A stretch of 64,000 nt of DNA from Haemophilus influenzae. Its GTDB lineage: Bacteria > Pseudomonadota > Gammaproteobacteria > Enterobacterales > Pasteurellaceae. Positions 23,631 to 34,965 of this stretch are shown piece after piece. Under the pieces are notes generated by a model. The model saw nothing but the letters and a program-made list of their open reading frames with translations. It did no database searches and was not told where the DNA came from. Location: the NCBI RefSeq assembly GCF_900475755.1, contig NZ_LS483411.1:744001-808000 (forward strand), in the 5' to 3' direction. The position numbers and the translations under genes were made by a program. How positions within the stretch are numbered: position 1 is the first letter of the stretch; every line of letters begins with the position of its first letter.

Positions 23631-23677
23631 GGGTGATAATCCCGTACGCGAAAGTATGGTAGTGGAACTAAGCTAAC
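23631..23677 (+). pseudogene. Fragment of 23S rRNA (helix 25 region)
   Basis: GGGTGATAATCCCGTA is identical to 23S positions 16561-16576, and ACTAAGCTAAC recurs at 23667-23677 as at 16608-16618. The middle differs (CGCGAAAGTATGGTAGTGG versus TCTAAAAACCATATTGTGG). It starts exactly where the mrp fragment stops. Helix 25 is a known variable and intervening-sequence site in Haemophilus 23S genes. Confidence 0.75.
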
Positions 23678-23740
23678 CAAAGAATACTAAAATTAGTATA
23701 GGGGATTATACCTATTATCTCTACATTCTTTAATGATGTA

Positions 23741-23773
23741 TTTATCTTAATATATCTCCTATATTAAGATAAA
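23741..23773. repeat. 14-bp perfect inverted repeat with 5-nt loop
   Basis: TTTATCTTAATATA - TCTCC - TATATTAAGATAAA. The stem is entirely A/T apart from one G-C pair near each outer end, so it is more like an operator or recombination relic than a terminator. It lies 3' of both neighbouring genes. Confidence 0.75.
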
Positions 23774-23871
23774 TTTTCTGTAAATTTTTTTCAAAAAAGT
23801 ATATTTATGATTAATCTTGTATAATGGACATTATAGTTAGGTTTTGCCTAATTATAGTTATGATAAAGCCC

Positions 23872-23900
23872 GATTAGATTCAATCGGGCTATTATTTATT
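23872..23900 (-). terminator. Terminator of the HemR-type receptor gene
   Basis: AGCCCGATT - AGATTC - AATCGGGCT stem just beyond the receptor stop codon; the minus-strand tail is only TTTAT, so it is moderate. Confidence 0.65.
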
Positions 23901-26135
23901 CTAAAATTTCTGAGATAGGCTAAATTTGATATTCCTACCTGTTCCAGAAGCCAATTCGCCTAGATAAGGGTTGTATGCTCGATTGAATAAATTATCCACT
24001 GTAATCTTAATATTCATACCTTTAATTTTTGCAGGGCTCCAAGAAAGGAATAGGTTATGTAGGCTGTATCCTCTTGAAGCTGGTAATGACCAATATGATG
24101 CTTTGGGGTCTCCAGACGATGGCGATCGATCTTGTTTTCTTACAAACTCAGCACGCCAACCTACTGTGAGATAATATTTTGGAACATTGAAACCTAAAGT
24201 AGCAGTTGCCTTTCTAGGGGGAATTTCTGCAATCCATGTTGAGGTTTTACCCCATGGGTTTCTTGGTGAGGTGTCACGTTTTCCTTTTACATAAGAATAT
24301 GTTAGCTCACCAAATAAATAAGTGGATTGATAATAAGCTTCTAACTCTACGCCTTGAATAACATAACCTGGCAAATTACGATAATTTCCAATGATTTTAG
24401 GACAAACACTATTATTGGTATCTGCAGCATTGCCTACACAATTAACTCCTCTGGTTTTAAATATTTCATTTTTACCACGGTGGTAAAAATAAGTAGTTCT
24501 AAATTGAAAAGCATCATTTTCCTGAAATAGATGATTGAGAGTAATAATTCCACCCACTCTGGTTTGATTAATCATTTCTTTTTCTAAATTTAAAGAGGTT
24601 GCAGGCACAGAAGATTGCTTAGATTGCGTCTCATACTGTTCATCAATAACAGGTGCACGCCAAGTTTTACTAAAATTCGTAAATAAACTTAAATAATGAT
24701 TTACATCATACTTAAGACCTAAATAATAAGACCAACCATTATAATTTTTCTGGCTATAATTATGCCCTGCAGAGATATCATTATATCGTGGCGCTAAATT
24801 TTTCTGCCCTATATTATTGATATGGTCATATCTTATCCCTCCTGTAAAGAGGAAATTCTGCCATTTTATTTGATCTTGTAAATAAAATGCTTGTGTATAC
24901 TGGCGTCCAGAAGGCATATAATAAGGCTGAAAATAGCCATAATTATAGTCCACTTTTTTCACTTTACCTTTATCGTATATTAAAGTATTTCTTGTGTTTT
25001 TTAACCATTGTAAACCATACAATAGTTCATGCTCAGAAGTTTTGATATTAAAAGTACTTGTGTTATTTATATCAAAAGTAAGATCTGAATAAGCTATCCA
25101 GCTTTGATTACCTAAGCTGCTACCAAATACTGAAGATGCTTCTTTGGGACGCATATCATTTTGTATGGTTTTACTATAGCTGAATTGAGTAGATAAGTTA
25201 ATCCATGGATTATTTTTAGGTAGGTAGTGGTATTTTAATGTGTAATTTTTATCTTTTTGATCTCGATAAACCAGTTTACGTTTCCAAGCAATATCAGTGC
25301 CATAACGCATTATATCATCTGAACTTGGTTTAGGTAAAATATCTCTTTTCGCTGCGAAAGGTTCCCACCCTTTATGAATGCCATAAACACTGGATAAAGT
25401 TAATAAATGTTCAGGAGTAATTTGCCAATTTACTTTTATTAATCCAGTTTTTTGATTATTTTTTGAAAAAAGAATTTTGCTATTGTCTGGTCTTTTATAA
25501 TCGCCAGCATTTCTTACAGAACCAAATAATAATAAATCAATATTTTTTTGTTCATTTTGTAAAACTAGTGCAGTGCTATAAGTTTTTTGGTTATTATTGC
25601 TATTATTTCCATACTTTAACAAACCACCTATTTTCTGGTTTTCTTGCAAGAAATCCCTAGCATCCTTAGTTTCAAATTTTACAGTTCCAGCAAAACCACC
25701 ATTACCATATTGAGGAGAATAATTTCCTTTATCCACAGTTACTTTTCTTAACAATTCGGGTTCAATAAAAATAGAACCCTGTTGGTATTTTTCAAAACTT
25801 TTTGTAGCTCCATCTAACTGAACTCTAACATCTTCAGCGTCACCCATTCCATTAATATTTAATGTTTGTCCGCCAGGGCGAAAACCACCTGCCATATTCA
25901 CACCTGGCAAAATATTAATTAAATTCGCTGCATTGTCAGCTTGTTGTTGTTCGATATTTTTCTGTTTTAATACTGAACGACCAGGTAGTTTATTACTATC
26001 CTCGTCAGTGTTCACAATGATAGGTAATAACTCCTCTCTATTAGAATTAGAAGAATTTTGCTTTGCGGTTACATTGAGTTGAATACTTACAAAGGTGACT
26101 AATAAAAAGATACGTTTATTAATTATAATATTCAT
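23901..26135 (-). CDS. hemR: TonB-dependent outer-membrane heme receptor (HemR type)
   Basis: Intact 744 aa receptor: signal peptide ending near VTAKQ, TonB-box-like LLPIIVNT, plug domain with VQLDGATKSF and [20 protein letters not shown], and a barrel with the receptor signatures NFSKTWRAPVIDEQYETQ and NLFNRAYNPYLGELASGTGRNIKFSLSQKF. The length and sequence agree with the heme receptor known as HemR (HI0113 in Rd, by recall). It would import heme in a TonB-dependent manner, essential for an organism that cannot make protoporphyrin. AGGGG lies before the ATG. It needs TonB-ExbBD from elsewhere in the chromosome. Confidence 0.88.
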   Translation of the reverse strand: MNIIINKRIFLLVTFVSIQLNVTAKQNSSNSNREELLPIIVNTDEDSNKLPGRSVLKQKNIEQQQADNAANLINILPGVNMAGGFRPGGQTLNINGMGDAEDVRVQLDGATKSFEKYQQGSIFIEPELLRKVTVDKGNYSPQYGNGGFAGTVKFETKDARDFLQENQKIGGLLKYGNNSNNNQKTYSTALVLQNEQKNIDLLLFGSVRNAGDYKRPDNSKILFSKNNQKTGLIKVNWQITPEHLLTLSSVYGIHKGWEPFAAKRDILPKPSSDDIMRYGTDIAWKRKLVYRDQKDKNYTLKYHYLPKNNPWINLSTQFSYSKTIQNDMRPKEASSVFGSSLGNQSWIAYSDLTFDINNTSTFNIKTSEHELLYGLQWLKNTRNTLIYDKGKVKKVDYNYGYFQPYYMPSGRQYTQAFYLQDQIKWQNFLFTGGIRYDHINNIGQKNLAPRYNDISAGHNYSQKNYNGWSYYLGLKYDVNHYLSLFTNFSKTWRAPVIDEQYETQSKQSSVPATSLNLEKEMINQTRVGGIITLNHLFQENDAFQFRTTYFYHRGKNEIFKTRGVNCVGNAADTNNSVCPKIIGNYRNLPGYVIQGVELEAYYQSTYLFGELTYSYVKGKRDTSPRNPWGKTSTWIAEIPPRKATATLGFNVPKYYLTVGWRAEFVRKQDRSPSSGDPKASYWSLPASRGYSLHNLFLSWSPAKIKGMNIKITVDNLFNRAYNPYLGELASGTGRNIKFSLSQKF

Positions 26136-26367
26136 ATGCCCCTTAAATCTTAATAATAATTATTTATATTTATTATAAATTTAACGATGATAAAAAACAA
26201 GATATTTTTACTTATATAAATTAATTGTAAGATGACGGATAAAAAAGATAAATGTCATAATCTATGAACAATGGATTTAGTTGTAAAAGATGTATTTAAA
26301 AATGAATTTCTAGAAAAATAGTGAGTTTACAGATAAAAATACCATATAAATGGTAAAATGACCCATA
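26136..26367 (-). promoter_or_regulatory. Upstream region of the HemR-type receptor
   Basis: Very AT-rich. On the minus strand AAATAATTATTATTAAG, 15-30 bp before the ribosome site, has the repeated NATWAT pattern expected of a Fur site. No gene is seen. The operator is inferred from the pattern and from the role of the gene. Confidence 0.35.
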
Positions 26368-27095
26368 TTTGATCTGCACCCAAAAAATTAGACTAAATCA
26401 GCAACTAACTAAGATGCAGATTTTTTATAGCCAAATACAACACTCTTTTCAAACAACAAGTCATCGAATTTTATATTCAAAATGGTAAAAATCATTCACT
26501 CATCCGTAAAAATTTTCAACTTGACAGCAGAACATTGCGAGATTAGATTAACCAGTTTAATCATAGTAGAATCAATGGGTTAGCTGTGCTGGGTAAGAAG
26601 CGAAATTACTCACTTAAATTTAAACTTAACGTGATACAAACGGTTAAAAATGGGCAATTTTTTGTAGAAACTTCCTGTTTATACTTTGGTATTGCTAATC
26701 AGCTTGTTATTATCCGATGGTTACAAGTCTTTGAAAAAAAGTATAAATGGCTTAATACCCAAACATGGAGGTTTCTTAAACATGGAACCTAAATACCTTA
26801 AAATTGCCATCCAAACCGAACCACTGAAGATGAACGTTTGAAATATTGGATTTTGGAGCTGGAAGCAAAGAATGTCATTCTAAAAAAGATGAAAGGCATC
26901 TTTGGATGATTAAAAACGGAATGTATTACGGTGAACGATTTGAGACGTTTGAAGAACTGGAAAAAACGCTCTAGGAGTATATTTATTATTACACCATGAG
27001 CGTATTCAGGATATACTAAAAGGACTAAGTTATGTGAATGATAGAACTCAGTCTTTGAATTAAATAAGTCTAACTTCTTGTGGAAGATCAAAGAT
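26368..27095 (+). mobile_element. Degenerate IS3-family insertion sequence
   Basis: Imperfect terminal inverted repeats share TTGATCT and TTAGACT (26369-26396 and, inverted, about 27068-27092). The plus strand encodes a decayed OrfA: pieces such as FKQQVIEFYIQNGKNHSLIR, then a stop at 26542, KRNYSLKFKLNVIQTVKNGQ, FGIANQLVIIRWL, and RLKYWILELEAKNVILKK. Downstream is only the C-terminal end of an OrfB integrase-type transposase (KNGMYYGERFETFEELEKTL; LKGLS, RTQSLN) with several stops. Most of OrfB, including the DDE core, is deleted, so it cannot move by itself. Confidence 0.8.
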
Positions 27096-27110
27096 ACGGG
27101 GCATTATTGT

Positions 27111-27740
27111 TTATACTTTTAGTTCTTCAATTTTTCTCACATTTTCGATAGCTTGATCAGCCTCAATGCGTTGTATAAAAGCTGAAAGTTGAGTTAAGTG
27201 GCTGAAATCTATGCCTACTGCTCGACACCAATTTAGCATAATGTAAAGATACGCATCGGCAACTGAAATCGATTCGCCAAAATAGATATGGCTTTCTAAA
27301 TGTTCATTTGCGACTGCAAGTTGATCTAAAATTTGCTCTACTGATAGCTGGCGAATAGTGTGTGAGAGTGTTTCGTTATCTTTCGCATAGTTTGGTAAAC
27401 GGAATAGAGGCACAAAAGATTTATGAATATCCGCATTAAAAAATGCTAACCAGCGAGCGGCTTTGGCTTTATCACGTACCGTTTTGCTACCGAATAATTT
27501 TGAATTCGGATAAAGTTCATCTAAATAGTGCAAAATTGCTTGATTTTGCGATAGAACTAAATCGCCATCAACTAATACGGGTACTGCCCCGCGTGGATTC
27601 AATGATAAAAATTCAGGTGATTTAATTAACTCACGCGTGACAGCTTCAAATTCATAATCCGCATTTTCACGTATTTTTACCCACTCTAATGCCACATGTG
27701 GAACAAATGAGCACGCACCAATTAAACCATATAATTTCAT
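27111..27740 (-). CDS. gst: Glutathione S-transferase family protein
   Basis: 209 aa cytosolic GST. The thioredoxin-like N-domain runs from MKLYG to about residue 80, with [26 protein letters not shown] holding the cis-proline and the glutathione-binding Ser/Gln segment. The alpha-helical C-domain includes [13 protein letters not shown]. The N-terminal [10 protein letters not shown] lacks the classical catalytic Tyr; a Ser or Cys near positions 10-11 (GACSFVPH) fits bacterial beta-class GSTs. It is probably monocistronic. Substrate unknown. Confidence 0.93.
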   Translation of the reverse strand: MKLYGLIGACSFVPHVALEWVKIRENADYEFEAVTRELIKSPEFLSLNPRGAVPVLVDGDLVLSQNQAILHYLDELYPNSKLFGSKTVRDKAKAARWLAFFNADIHKSFVPLFRLPNYAKDNETLSHTIRQLSVEQILDQLAVANEHLESHIYFGESISVADAYLYIMLNWCRAVGIDFSHLTQLSAFIQRIEADQAIENVRKIEELKV

Positions 27741-28095
27741 AAAATACTCCTGTTGGTTTATGATCTATTGATGGAATTATACTGTTTTATACGAGGAATA
27801 TCTAATTTATTGAAATTGCTTCTTACTATTTTTTTAATCGTAAAGTGAACTAATAATTTAGTTACTTTGATATATTTTTTAGAGTAATGCCTTAGATATT
27901 GATGTCAATTGAAAGATAGATTTTTATGATTTAAGCACGAAAAATAAGGATTGAGGGAGTATAATAATTACATATTTATGAGTATTTGGAATATTTGCTA
28001 ATTATTTTTGAATTTATAAGATGATAGTATACGGAATGTTAATGGAGTTCATGATATATAGGTGATACCTTTAGAAGACAGAACGTTAGGATACT
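27741..28095. other. Non-coding AT-rich gap
   Basis: About 350 bp between the gst start and the rplS terminator. I see no convincing gene, RNA or repeat. By recall of Rd gene numbering this is also a junction between two chromosome blocks that are not neighbours in Rd. Confidence 0.5.
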
Positions 28096-28128
28096 AAAAA
28101 AACCTTGGGACATCCCAAGGTTTTTTAG
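28096..28128 (-). terminator. Terminator of the rpsP-rimM-trmD-rplS operon
   Basis: AACCTTGGG - ACAT - CCCAAGGTT with A and T runs on both sides; on the minus strand it is followed by TTTTTTT. Confidence 0.95.
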
Positions 28129-28149
28129 ATTATCATTAAATATAATGAA

Positions 28150-28500
28150 TTATGCACCCAAACGCTCTTTAATACGAGCTGATTTACCTGAACGTGCACG
28201 TAAGTAGTAAAGTTTAGCTTTACGTACCGCACCTTTACGTTTAACTGCGATAGAATCTACAGCTGGAGAGTGAGTTTGGAATACGCGCTCAACGCCTACG
28301 CCATTAGATACTTTACGTAAAGTGAATGCTGAGTGCAAGCCTCGGTTACGAATTGCAATAACCACGCCTTCGAATGCTTGCAAACGACGTTTGCTACCTT
28401 CAACTACCCATACTTTAACTTCTAAAGTATCACCTGGGCGGAAGCTAGGTACATTTTGTTTTAATTGTTCTTGTTCAAGTTGTTTGATAATGTTAGACAT
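28150..28500 (-). CDS. rplS: 50S ribosomal protein L19
   Basis: 116 aa large-subunit protein at the 30S-50S interface. Family segments [16 protein letters not shown] and RRAKLYYLR-type ending ([24 protein letters not shown]) are intact. Last gene of the conserved four-gene operon, 36 bp after trmD, followed by a strong terminator. Confidence 0.98.
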   Translation of the reverse strand: MSNIIKQLEQEQLKQNVPSFRPGDTLEVKVWVVEGSKRRLQAFEGVVIAIRNRGLHSAFTLRKVSNGVGVERVFQTHSPAVDSIAVKRKGAVRKAKLYYLRARSGKSARIKERLGA

Positions 28501-28536
28501 TGTTTGATCCTTTATTGATCCTAGATGTAACTGAAA

Positions 28537-29277
28537 CTAACTGTTATGCTCGGCTTGCACCTCTTTTAACAGTTTACGTTGTTCGTCAGTCAGAGCTAGG
28601 CTTTCTAAGAGCTCAGGGCGTCGGAGCCACGTTCTTTGTAGCGATTGTTTTAATCGCCATTTCCGAATTTCTTCGTGATGTCCCGACATCAGCACGGACG
28701 GTACAGTTAATCCTTCTAACACTTCTGGTCTAGTGTAATGTGGGCAATCTAATAAACCATCTGCAAAAGAATCTTCTTCTGCGGAGGCTTGCTTGCCTAA
28801 TACACCGGGAATAAAACGTGCAACAGCATCAATTAATGTCATTGCCGGCAATTCCCCACCGGTCAGAACGTAATCGCCAATTGACCATTCTTCATCGATT
28901 TCAGTTTGAATCAATCGCTCATCAATACCTTCGTAACGTCCACATACCAAAATCAATTTCTGATTTTGAGCAAGCTCGGTTACGCCGCCTTGATCGAGTT
29001 TACGTCCTTGTGGCGAAAGGTAAATCACCTTTGCGCTTTCTCCTGCCGCTGCTTTCGCAGCATGAATCGCATCCCGTAAAGGTTGCACCATCATCAGCAT
29101 TCCCGGACCACCACCATAAGGACGGTCATCCACGGTTTTATGCTTGTCGAATGTAAAATTTCTAGGATTCCAACATTCTACTTGCAGAAGATTATGTTTT
29201 ACGGCTCTACCTGTAACCCCAAATTCCGTAATCGCTTTAAACATTTCGGGGAATAATGAAATCACCCCTATCCACAT
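28537..29277 (-). CDS. trmD: tRNA (guanine-N1-)-methyltransferase
   Basis: Methylates G37 of tRNAs reading CUN, CCN and CGG, preventing +1 frameshifts. SPOUT fold, with the SAM-binding trefoil knot in [24 protein letters not shown] and [16 protein letters not shown]. 246 aa, normal length. Third gene of the operon. Its substrates include the proline and arginine tRNAs of this window. Confidence 0.98.
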   Translation of the reverse strand: MWIGVISLFPEMFKAITEFGVTGRAVKHNLLQVECWNPRNFTFDKHKTVDDRPYGGGPGMLMMVQPLRDAIHAAKAAAGESAKVIYLSPQGRKLDQGGVTELAQNQKLILVCGRYEGIDERLIQTEIDEEWSIGDYVLTGGELPAMTLIDAVARFIPGVLGKQASAEEDSFADGLLDCPHYTRPEVLEGLTVPSVLMSGHHEEIRKWRLKQSLQRTWLRRPELLESLALTDEQRKLLKEVQAEHNS

Positions 29278-29314
29278 AAAAAGCCTACTACATTACGTTT
29301 GTGCATACTTGAGA

Positions 29315-29842
29315 TTAGAAACCAGCGTCCCAATCCACTTCAATTGTTTTCGTGGTGAGATCGACTCTTTTAACTACTTGTTCATACAAGAACGGAATTA
29401 ACCGCTCTTGTTTTCCAAAAGCATCTTTGGTATTGGCTTTAACCACTAACACATCATTAGAACCTGTTTCCATCATCTCTGTTACCATTCCCATTGTATA
29501 ACCTTCTAAGTTTACGACTGAACAACCGATTAAATCGTGCCAGTAATAATCGCCCTCTTCCAGTTTTGGGAATACAGATAAATCCACACCAATTTCAATA
29601 TTCGCTAAAATTTGTGCTGCTTCACGATCATCAACGCCTTTTAATTTAACGATGATTTCGTGATTATGATAACGCCAGTTTTCTAATTCAATTGATTGCC
29701 ATTCGCCTTTGATTTTTAAAAACCAAGGTTGATAATCAAAAATGCTTTCAGCTTGTTCTGTTGATGAATAAATACGTAACCACCCACGAATACCGTAGGT
29801 TGAGCCTAATTTGCCCACAACTTCAATATGTTGTTGTTCCAT
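29315..29842 (-). CDS. rimM: Ribosome maturation factor RimM
   Basis: 175 aa factor for assembly of the 30S head, binding S19. The N-terminal beta-barrel has [15 protein letters not shown] and the PRC-barrel part has [14 protein letters not shown]. The ATG at 29842 is preferred, since AGGTG lies seven bases upstream; a GTG three codons earlier overlaps that ribosome site. Between rpsP and trmD as in most Proteobacteria. Confidence 0.97.
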   Translation of the reverse strand: MEQQHIEVVGKLGSTYGIRGWLRIYSSTEQAESIFDYQPWFLKIKGEWQSIELENWRYHNHEIIVKLKGVDDREAAQILANIEIGVDLSVFPKLEEGDYYWHDLIGCSVVNLEGYTMGMVTEMMETGSNDVLVVKANTKDAFGKQERLIPFLYEQVVKRVDLTTKTIEVDWDAGF

Positions 29843-29886
29843 ATTTCTCACCTATCTTCGTTTAAGAACTAAATCAAAAAGCAAAA

Positions 29887-30135
29887 TTATGCTGCTTTTT
29901 GAGCTTCTTTTACCAAAGTTGCAACACGATCAGAAAGTGAAGCACCTTGAGCAACCCAGTGATTTACACGCTCAAGATTAATGCGAAGACGTTCTGCGTT
30001 ACCCTGTGCGATTGGGTTGAAGAAACCTACACGCTCAATGAAGCGACCGTCACGAGGTGAACGGCTGTCAGCTACTACGATTTGATAAAATGGACGTTTT
30101 TTAGCTCCGCCACGAGATAAACGAATGGTTACCAT
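29887..30135 (-). CDS. rpsP: 30S ribosomal protein S16
   Basis: 82 aa, first gene of the operon. [25 protein letters not shown] is the family signature. The start follows GAGGAAGGTTACC-type ribosome site (minus strand AGAGGAAGGTT). Confidence 0.98.
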   Translation of the reverse strand: MVTIRLSRGGAKKRPFYQIVVADSRSPRDGRFIERVGFFNPIAQGNAERLRINLERVNHWVAQGASLSDRVATLVKEAQKAA

Positions 30136-30314
30136 AACCTTCCTCTAAATGTTTAATTACTAAAAGAATATTCTCAAATTCGAAAGTTATTTAAGAATAT
30201 AGCTTACTTTTTTCTCTGTATATATAGACAAAAAGCCTGAGAATTTTATACTTTTCAAGCAAAATTGCAAGTTTTGTGTGCATAAAAGTAGGTTATATTC
30301 CTCTTAATTATCAT

Positions 30315-30344
30315 TCACAATTTATTTTATTTTGCGATATAATA
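30315..30344 (+). promoter_or_regulatory. Promoter of the secreted protein-nadN operon
   Basis: TTCACA (30315-30320) with an 18-bp spacer and a perfect TATAAT (30339-30344), about 80 bp before the start codon. Confidence 0.65.
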
Positions 30345-30427
30345 CGAGGCATTCAGCTGTTTTAGGTTAAATTTACGCGTATAGCGGTATTTTACATTAA
30401 TAAAATATCAGTTAAATGAGGTTTATT

Positions 30428-31201
30428 ATGAAAATTGGTTTTCATTCTGTGTTAATTGGATTGGCATCATTTATTGGTGTTCAACAAGATGTCATAGCTA
30501 ATCCATCTTCTCATCAATCAATATCTACTGAATCAGCTGAGGCTTTGAAGCAACAATTTTCAATAGCTTTAGCTAAACAAGACAAACAACAAATTACAAA
30601 TTTACAAAAAAAACTGACCGCACTTTTTTCTTTACCTCCCCAATTTCTTGATAATCAGATCCAAATAAGCGAAAAAATCCTCACTCGCATTTTTAAAACA
30701 GATAAAAATCTCACTCCTAAATTTCTTGATTACTTATATTTTGAGCCGATAAATACTGGCGATGCTAATTTAATTCAGGAAATGAAGAAAAACTTATTGG
30801 TATCTTTTTTAGCAAATGAGCAAGCAAAAATTTATATTCGTCAAACAGATAATTCGGAGCAATTTGTTCAGGCTTTAATGGAGCGGGGAGCGAAAGCAGA
30901 TCAAATTATATTATTGTCTTTGAATGCCAAAGATATATTTCAAAAAATGATTGAACAAATGCGTCAAGATTTTCCTAATCAAACTATTTTTCCGATTACT
31001 GAAAATCGTGTAAGTTTGATTACTCCTTCTTCTGAAATTAAGCCTCGCCTTGCTTTAGCAAATATGATGTTCAATCTCCAATTTAAAGGTGTGGAAGTTG
31101 ATGATTTTTCGTATCTAGATCAACCTCGAGAAAATTTACAGCACAATAATGATGCAATTCGTTACAAAACCTTTCAAGCAATGCTAGAAGGTTTAAATTA
31201 A
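30428..31201 (+). CDS. Exported protein of unknown function
   Basis: 257 aa with a signal peptide ([24 protein letters not shown], cleavage before NPSS). The mature part is mostly helical, with a Gln/Lys-rich N-terminal region and no motif I recognise; it contains no cysteine in the mature region that I can see. I chose 30428 since GAGG (inside an upstream ATGAGG at 30416) is correctly spaced to it. It ends 22 bp before nadN and most likely shares its transcript, so a link to nucleotide scavenging is possible but unproven. One uptake signal lies within (30617). Confidence 0.8.
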   Translation: MKIGFHSVLIGLASFIGVQQDVIANPSSHQSISTESAEALKQQFSIALAKQDKQQITNLQKKLTALFSLPPQFLDNQIQISEKILTRIFKTDKNLTPKFLDYLYFEPINTGDANLIQEMKKNLLVSFLANEQAKIYIRQTDNSEQFVQALMERGAKADQIILLSLNAKDIFQKMIEQMRQDFPNQTIFPITENRVSLITPSSEIKPRLALANMMFNLQFKGVEVDDFSYLDQPRENLQHNNDAIRYKTFQAMLEGLN

Positions 31202-31223
31202 TCCCTTATCAACAGGAGTTTTT

Positions 31224-33035
31224 ATGCTTTTATCCAAAAAATCAGCCACCTTTGCACTCAGTGCATTCGCGATGCTTTTCACTAGTGCAGCTCTTGCCAA
31301 AGAAGCACCACAAGCTCACAAAGCTGTGGAATTAAGTATTTTGCACATTAATGATCACCATTCTTATTTAGAACCACACGAAACACGGATTAATTTAAAT
31401 GGTCAGCAAACCAAAGTGGATATTGGTGGTTTTTCTGCTGTCAATGCAAAACTTAACGAATTGGGTAAAAAATACAAAAATCCATTAGTACTGCATGCAG
31501 GTGATGCCATTACTGGTACACTTTACTTTACGCTGTTTGGCGGTTCTGCAGATGCTGCAGTGATGAATGCAGGTAATTTCCATTATTTTACTTTGGGTAA
31601 TCATGAATTTGACGCGGGTAATGAAGGGTTATTAAAACTGCTTGAGCCATTAAAAATCCCTGTGCTTTCAGCTAATGTGATTCCTGATAAAAGTTCAATT
31701 TTGTATAACAAATGGAAACCTTACGATATTTTCACAGTGGATGGAGAAAAAATTGCCATTATCGGTTTAGATACCGTGAAGAAAACAGTGAATTCCTCTT
31801 CTCCTGGTAAGGATGTGAAGTTCTATGATGAAATTGCTACCGCACAAATTATGGCAAATGCTTTAAAACAACAAGGCATTAATAAAATCATTTTACTTTC
31901 ACACGCTGGAAGTGAAAAAAATATCGAAATTGCTCAAAAAGTAAATGATATTGACGTTATTGTTACTGGCGATTCACATTATTTATACGGAAATGATGAA
32001 TTACGTGGTTTAAAATTGCCAGTAATCTATGAATATCCCCTTGAATTTAAAAATCCAAATGGCGAACCAGTATTTGTAATGGAAGGCTGGGCTTATTCTG
32101 CTGTTGTGGGTGATTTAGGTGTTAAATTCAGTCCTGAAGGTATTGCGTCTATTACTCGTAAAATTCCTCACGTGTTAATGAGCTCTCATAAACTTCAAGT
32201 GAAAAATTCTGAAGGTAAATGGGCTGAATTAGCTGGCGATGAACGTAAAAAAGCACTTGATACTTTAAAATCAATGAAAAGTATTTCACTTGATGATCAC
32301 GATACGAAAACCGATAAGCTTATTGCTAAATATAAAAGTGAAAAAGATCACTTAGCACAAGAAATTGTGGGCGTCATCACTGGTTCTGCAATGCCAGGTG
32401 GTTCAGCAAACCGTATCCCAAATAAAGCAGGTTCAAATCCTGAAGGTTCTATTGCAACACGTTTTATTGCAGAAACAATGTATAACGAACTCAAAACGGT
32501 GGATTTAACCATTCAAAATGCAGGTGGTGTGCGTGCAGATATTTTACCAGGCAATGTGACTTTTAATGATGCTTATACTTTCTTACCTTTCGGAAATACG
32601 TTATATACCTACAAAATGGAAGGTTCGTTAGTGAAACAAGTGCTTGAAGATGCGATGCAATTTGCTTTAGTTGATGGCTCTACAGGCGCATTCCCTTATG
32701 GCGCAGGCATTCGTTATGAAGCGAATGAAACACCAAATGCGGAAGGTAAGCGTTTAGTGAGTGTTGAAGTCTTGAATAAACAAACCCAACAATGGGAACC
32801 GATTGATGATAACAAACGTTATCTTGTCGGAACAAATGCTTATGTTGCAGGCGGTAAAGACGGTTACAAAACCTTTGGTAAATTATTTAATGATCCAAAA
32901 TATGAGGGCGTTGATACCTACTTACCTGATGCAGAAAGTTTCATAAAATTTATGAAAAAACACCCGCACTTTGAGGCTTATACTTCATCAAATGTGAAGT
33001 TTAATGCTTCAACTGATGCGTTACCTAAAAAATAA
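31224..33035 (+). CDS. nadN: Periplasmic NAD pyrophosphatase/5'-nucleotidase
   Basis: 603 aa 5'-nucleotidase family enzyme. Signal peptide ends at SAALA; metallophosphatase motifs ILHINDHHSYLEPHE, LVLHAGDAITGTLYFTLFGG, YFTLGNHEFDAG and LLSHAGS, then GDSHYL, are all present. The C-terminal substrate domain has QNAGGVRAD and FLPFGNTLY. In H. influenzae NadN splits NAD to nicotinamide mononucleotide and then nicotinamide riboside, which is the form imported; thus it supports V-factor use. It ends in a good terminator. Confidence 0.95.
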   Translation: MLLSKKSATFALSAFAMLFTSAALAKEAPQAHKAVELSILHINDHHSYLEPHETRINLNGQQTKVDIGGFSAVNAKLNELGKKYKNPLVLHAGDAITGTLYFTLFGGSADAAVMNAGNFHYFTLGNHEFDAGNEGLLKLLEPLKIPVLSANVIPDKSSILYNKWKPYDIFTVDGEKIAIIGLDTVKKTVNSSSPGKDVKFYDEIATAQIMANALKQQGINKIILLSHAGSEKNIEIAQKVNDIDVIVTGDSHYLYGNDELRGLKLPVIYEYPLEFKNPNGEPVFVMEGWAYSAVVGDLGVKFSPEGIASITRKIPHVLMSSHKLQVKNSEGKWAELAGDERKKALDTLKSMKSISLDDHDTKTDKLIAKYKSEKDHLAQEIVGVITGSAMPGGSANRIPNKAGSNPEGSIATRFIAETMYNELKTVDLTIQNAGGVRADILPGNVTFNDAYTFLPFGNTLYTYKMEGSLVKQVLEDAMQFALVDGSTGAFPYGAGIRYEANETPNAEGKRLVSVEVLNKQTQQWEPIDDNKRYLVGTNAYVAGGKDGYKTFGKLFNDPKYEGVDTYLPDAESFIKFMKKHPHFEAYTSSNVKFNASTDALPKK

Positions 33036-33050
33036 AATTGAAAAATAGGC

Positions 33051-33083
33051 TAAAAATAGCGCGTACTTAATGCGCTATTTTTG
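33051..33083 (+). terminator. Terminator of nadN
   Basis: AAAAATAGCGC and GCGCTATTTTT pair around a short loop, followed by T residues. Confidence 0.85.
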
Positions 33084-33190
33084 TTATTAGTCTGAGGCTT
33101 GAAGACTTCATAGATGATTGAGAATTTTAACTATTCCATATTTAGATGATTTCTCGTAGAAAATAAATTCCCTATAAAGGTTGAAAAATA

Positions 33191-33224
33191 GGGTAATTTA
33201 TTGCGATAATCTACCCCATTTTTT
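33191..33224 (+). terminator. Possible attenuator before aroK
   Basis: GGGTAATTTA - TTGCGA - TAATCTACCC nearly complementary stem, then CCATTTTTT, 90 bp before aroK. It could end nadN read-through or control aroK. Two mismatched positions reduce confidence. Confidence 0.35.
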
Positions 33225-33313
33225 GGGAGATCTTTCTATCTTCTGCATTTTTACGCAGTTTATTTTCATTAGAAATGATCGCATTTTATTTCACTTTTAT
33301 TAGATAAAGAACA

Positions 33314-33856
33314 ATGGCGGAAAAACGTAATATTTTTTTAGTAGGGCCAATGGGGGCGGGTAAAAGCACTATCGGTCGTCAATTAGCACAACAGCTTAAT
33401 ATGGATTTTATTGATTCCGATGCAGTGATTGAAGAGCGTACGGGCGCGGATATTAGCTGGATTTTTGATTTGGAAGGCGAAGACGGCTTCCGCAAACGTG
33501 AAGAACGCATTATTAACGAACTCACACAAATGCAAGGTATCGTTCTTTCAACTGGTGGTGGCGCAGTGCTTTCTAAGGAAAGCCGTAACTATTTATCAGC
33601 ACGCGGTATTGTGATTTATTTAGAAACGACGGTGGAAAAACAATTCCAACGTACTCAACGTGATAAAAAACGTCCATTGCTTCAAGATGCAGAGAATCCT
33701 CGTCAAGTATTGGAAGATTTAGCAAAGACTCGCAACCCGTTTTATGAAGAAATTGCGGACATCACGTTGCCAACCGATGAACAAAATGCCAAAGTAATGG
33801 TAAATCAAATTGTTGATTTAATTGATAATATGACTGGACTAAATGGTTCGCTTTAA
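33314..33856 (+). CDS. aroK: Shikimate kinase I
   Basis: 180 aa NMP-kinase-fold enzyme phosphorylating shikimate. Walker [10 protein letters not shown] at residues 11-19; [11 protein letters not shown] carries the shikimate-binding Asp; [10 protein letters not shown] and RPLLQ are the other substrate and lid contacts. It starts a tight aroK-aroB-dam operon (19 bp to aroB), an order conserved in Enterobacteria with extra genes. Confidence 0.97.
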   Translation: MAEKRNIFLVGPMGAGKSTIGRQLAQQLNMDFIDSDAVIEERTGADISWIFDLEGEDGFRKREERIINELTQMQGIVLSTGGGAVLSKESRNYLSARGIVIYLETTVEKQFQRTQRDKKRPLLQDAENPRQVLEDLAKTRNPFYEEIADITLPTDEQNAKVMVNQIVDLIDNMTGLNGSL

Positions 33857-33872
33857 ACACACCTAAGGATAA

Positions 33873-34964
<1,092 letters not shown>

Positions 34965-34965
34965 G

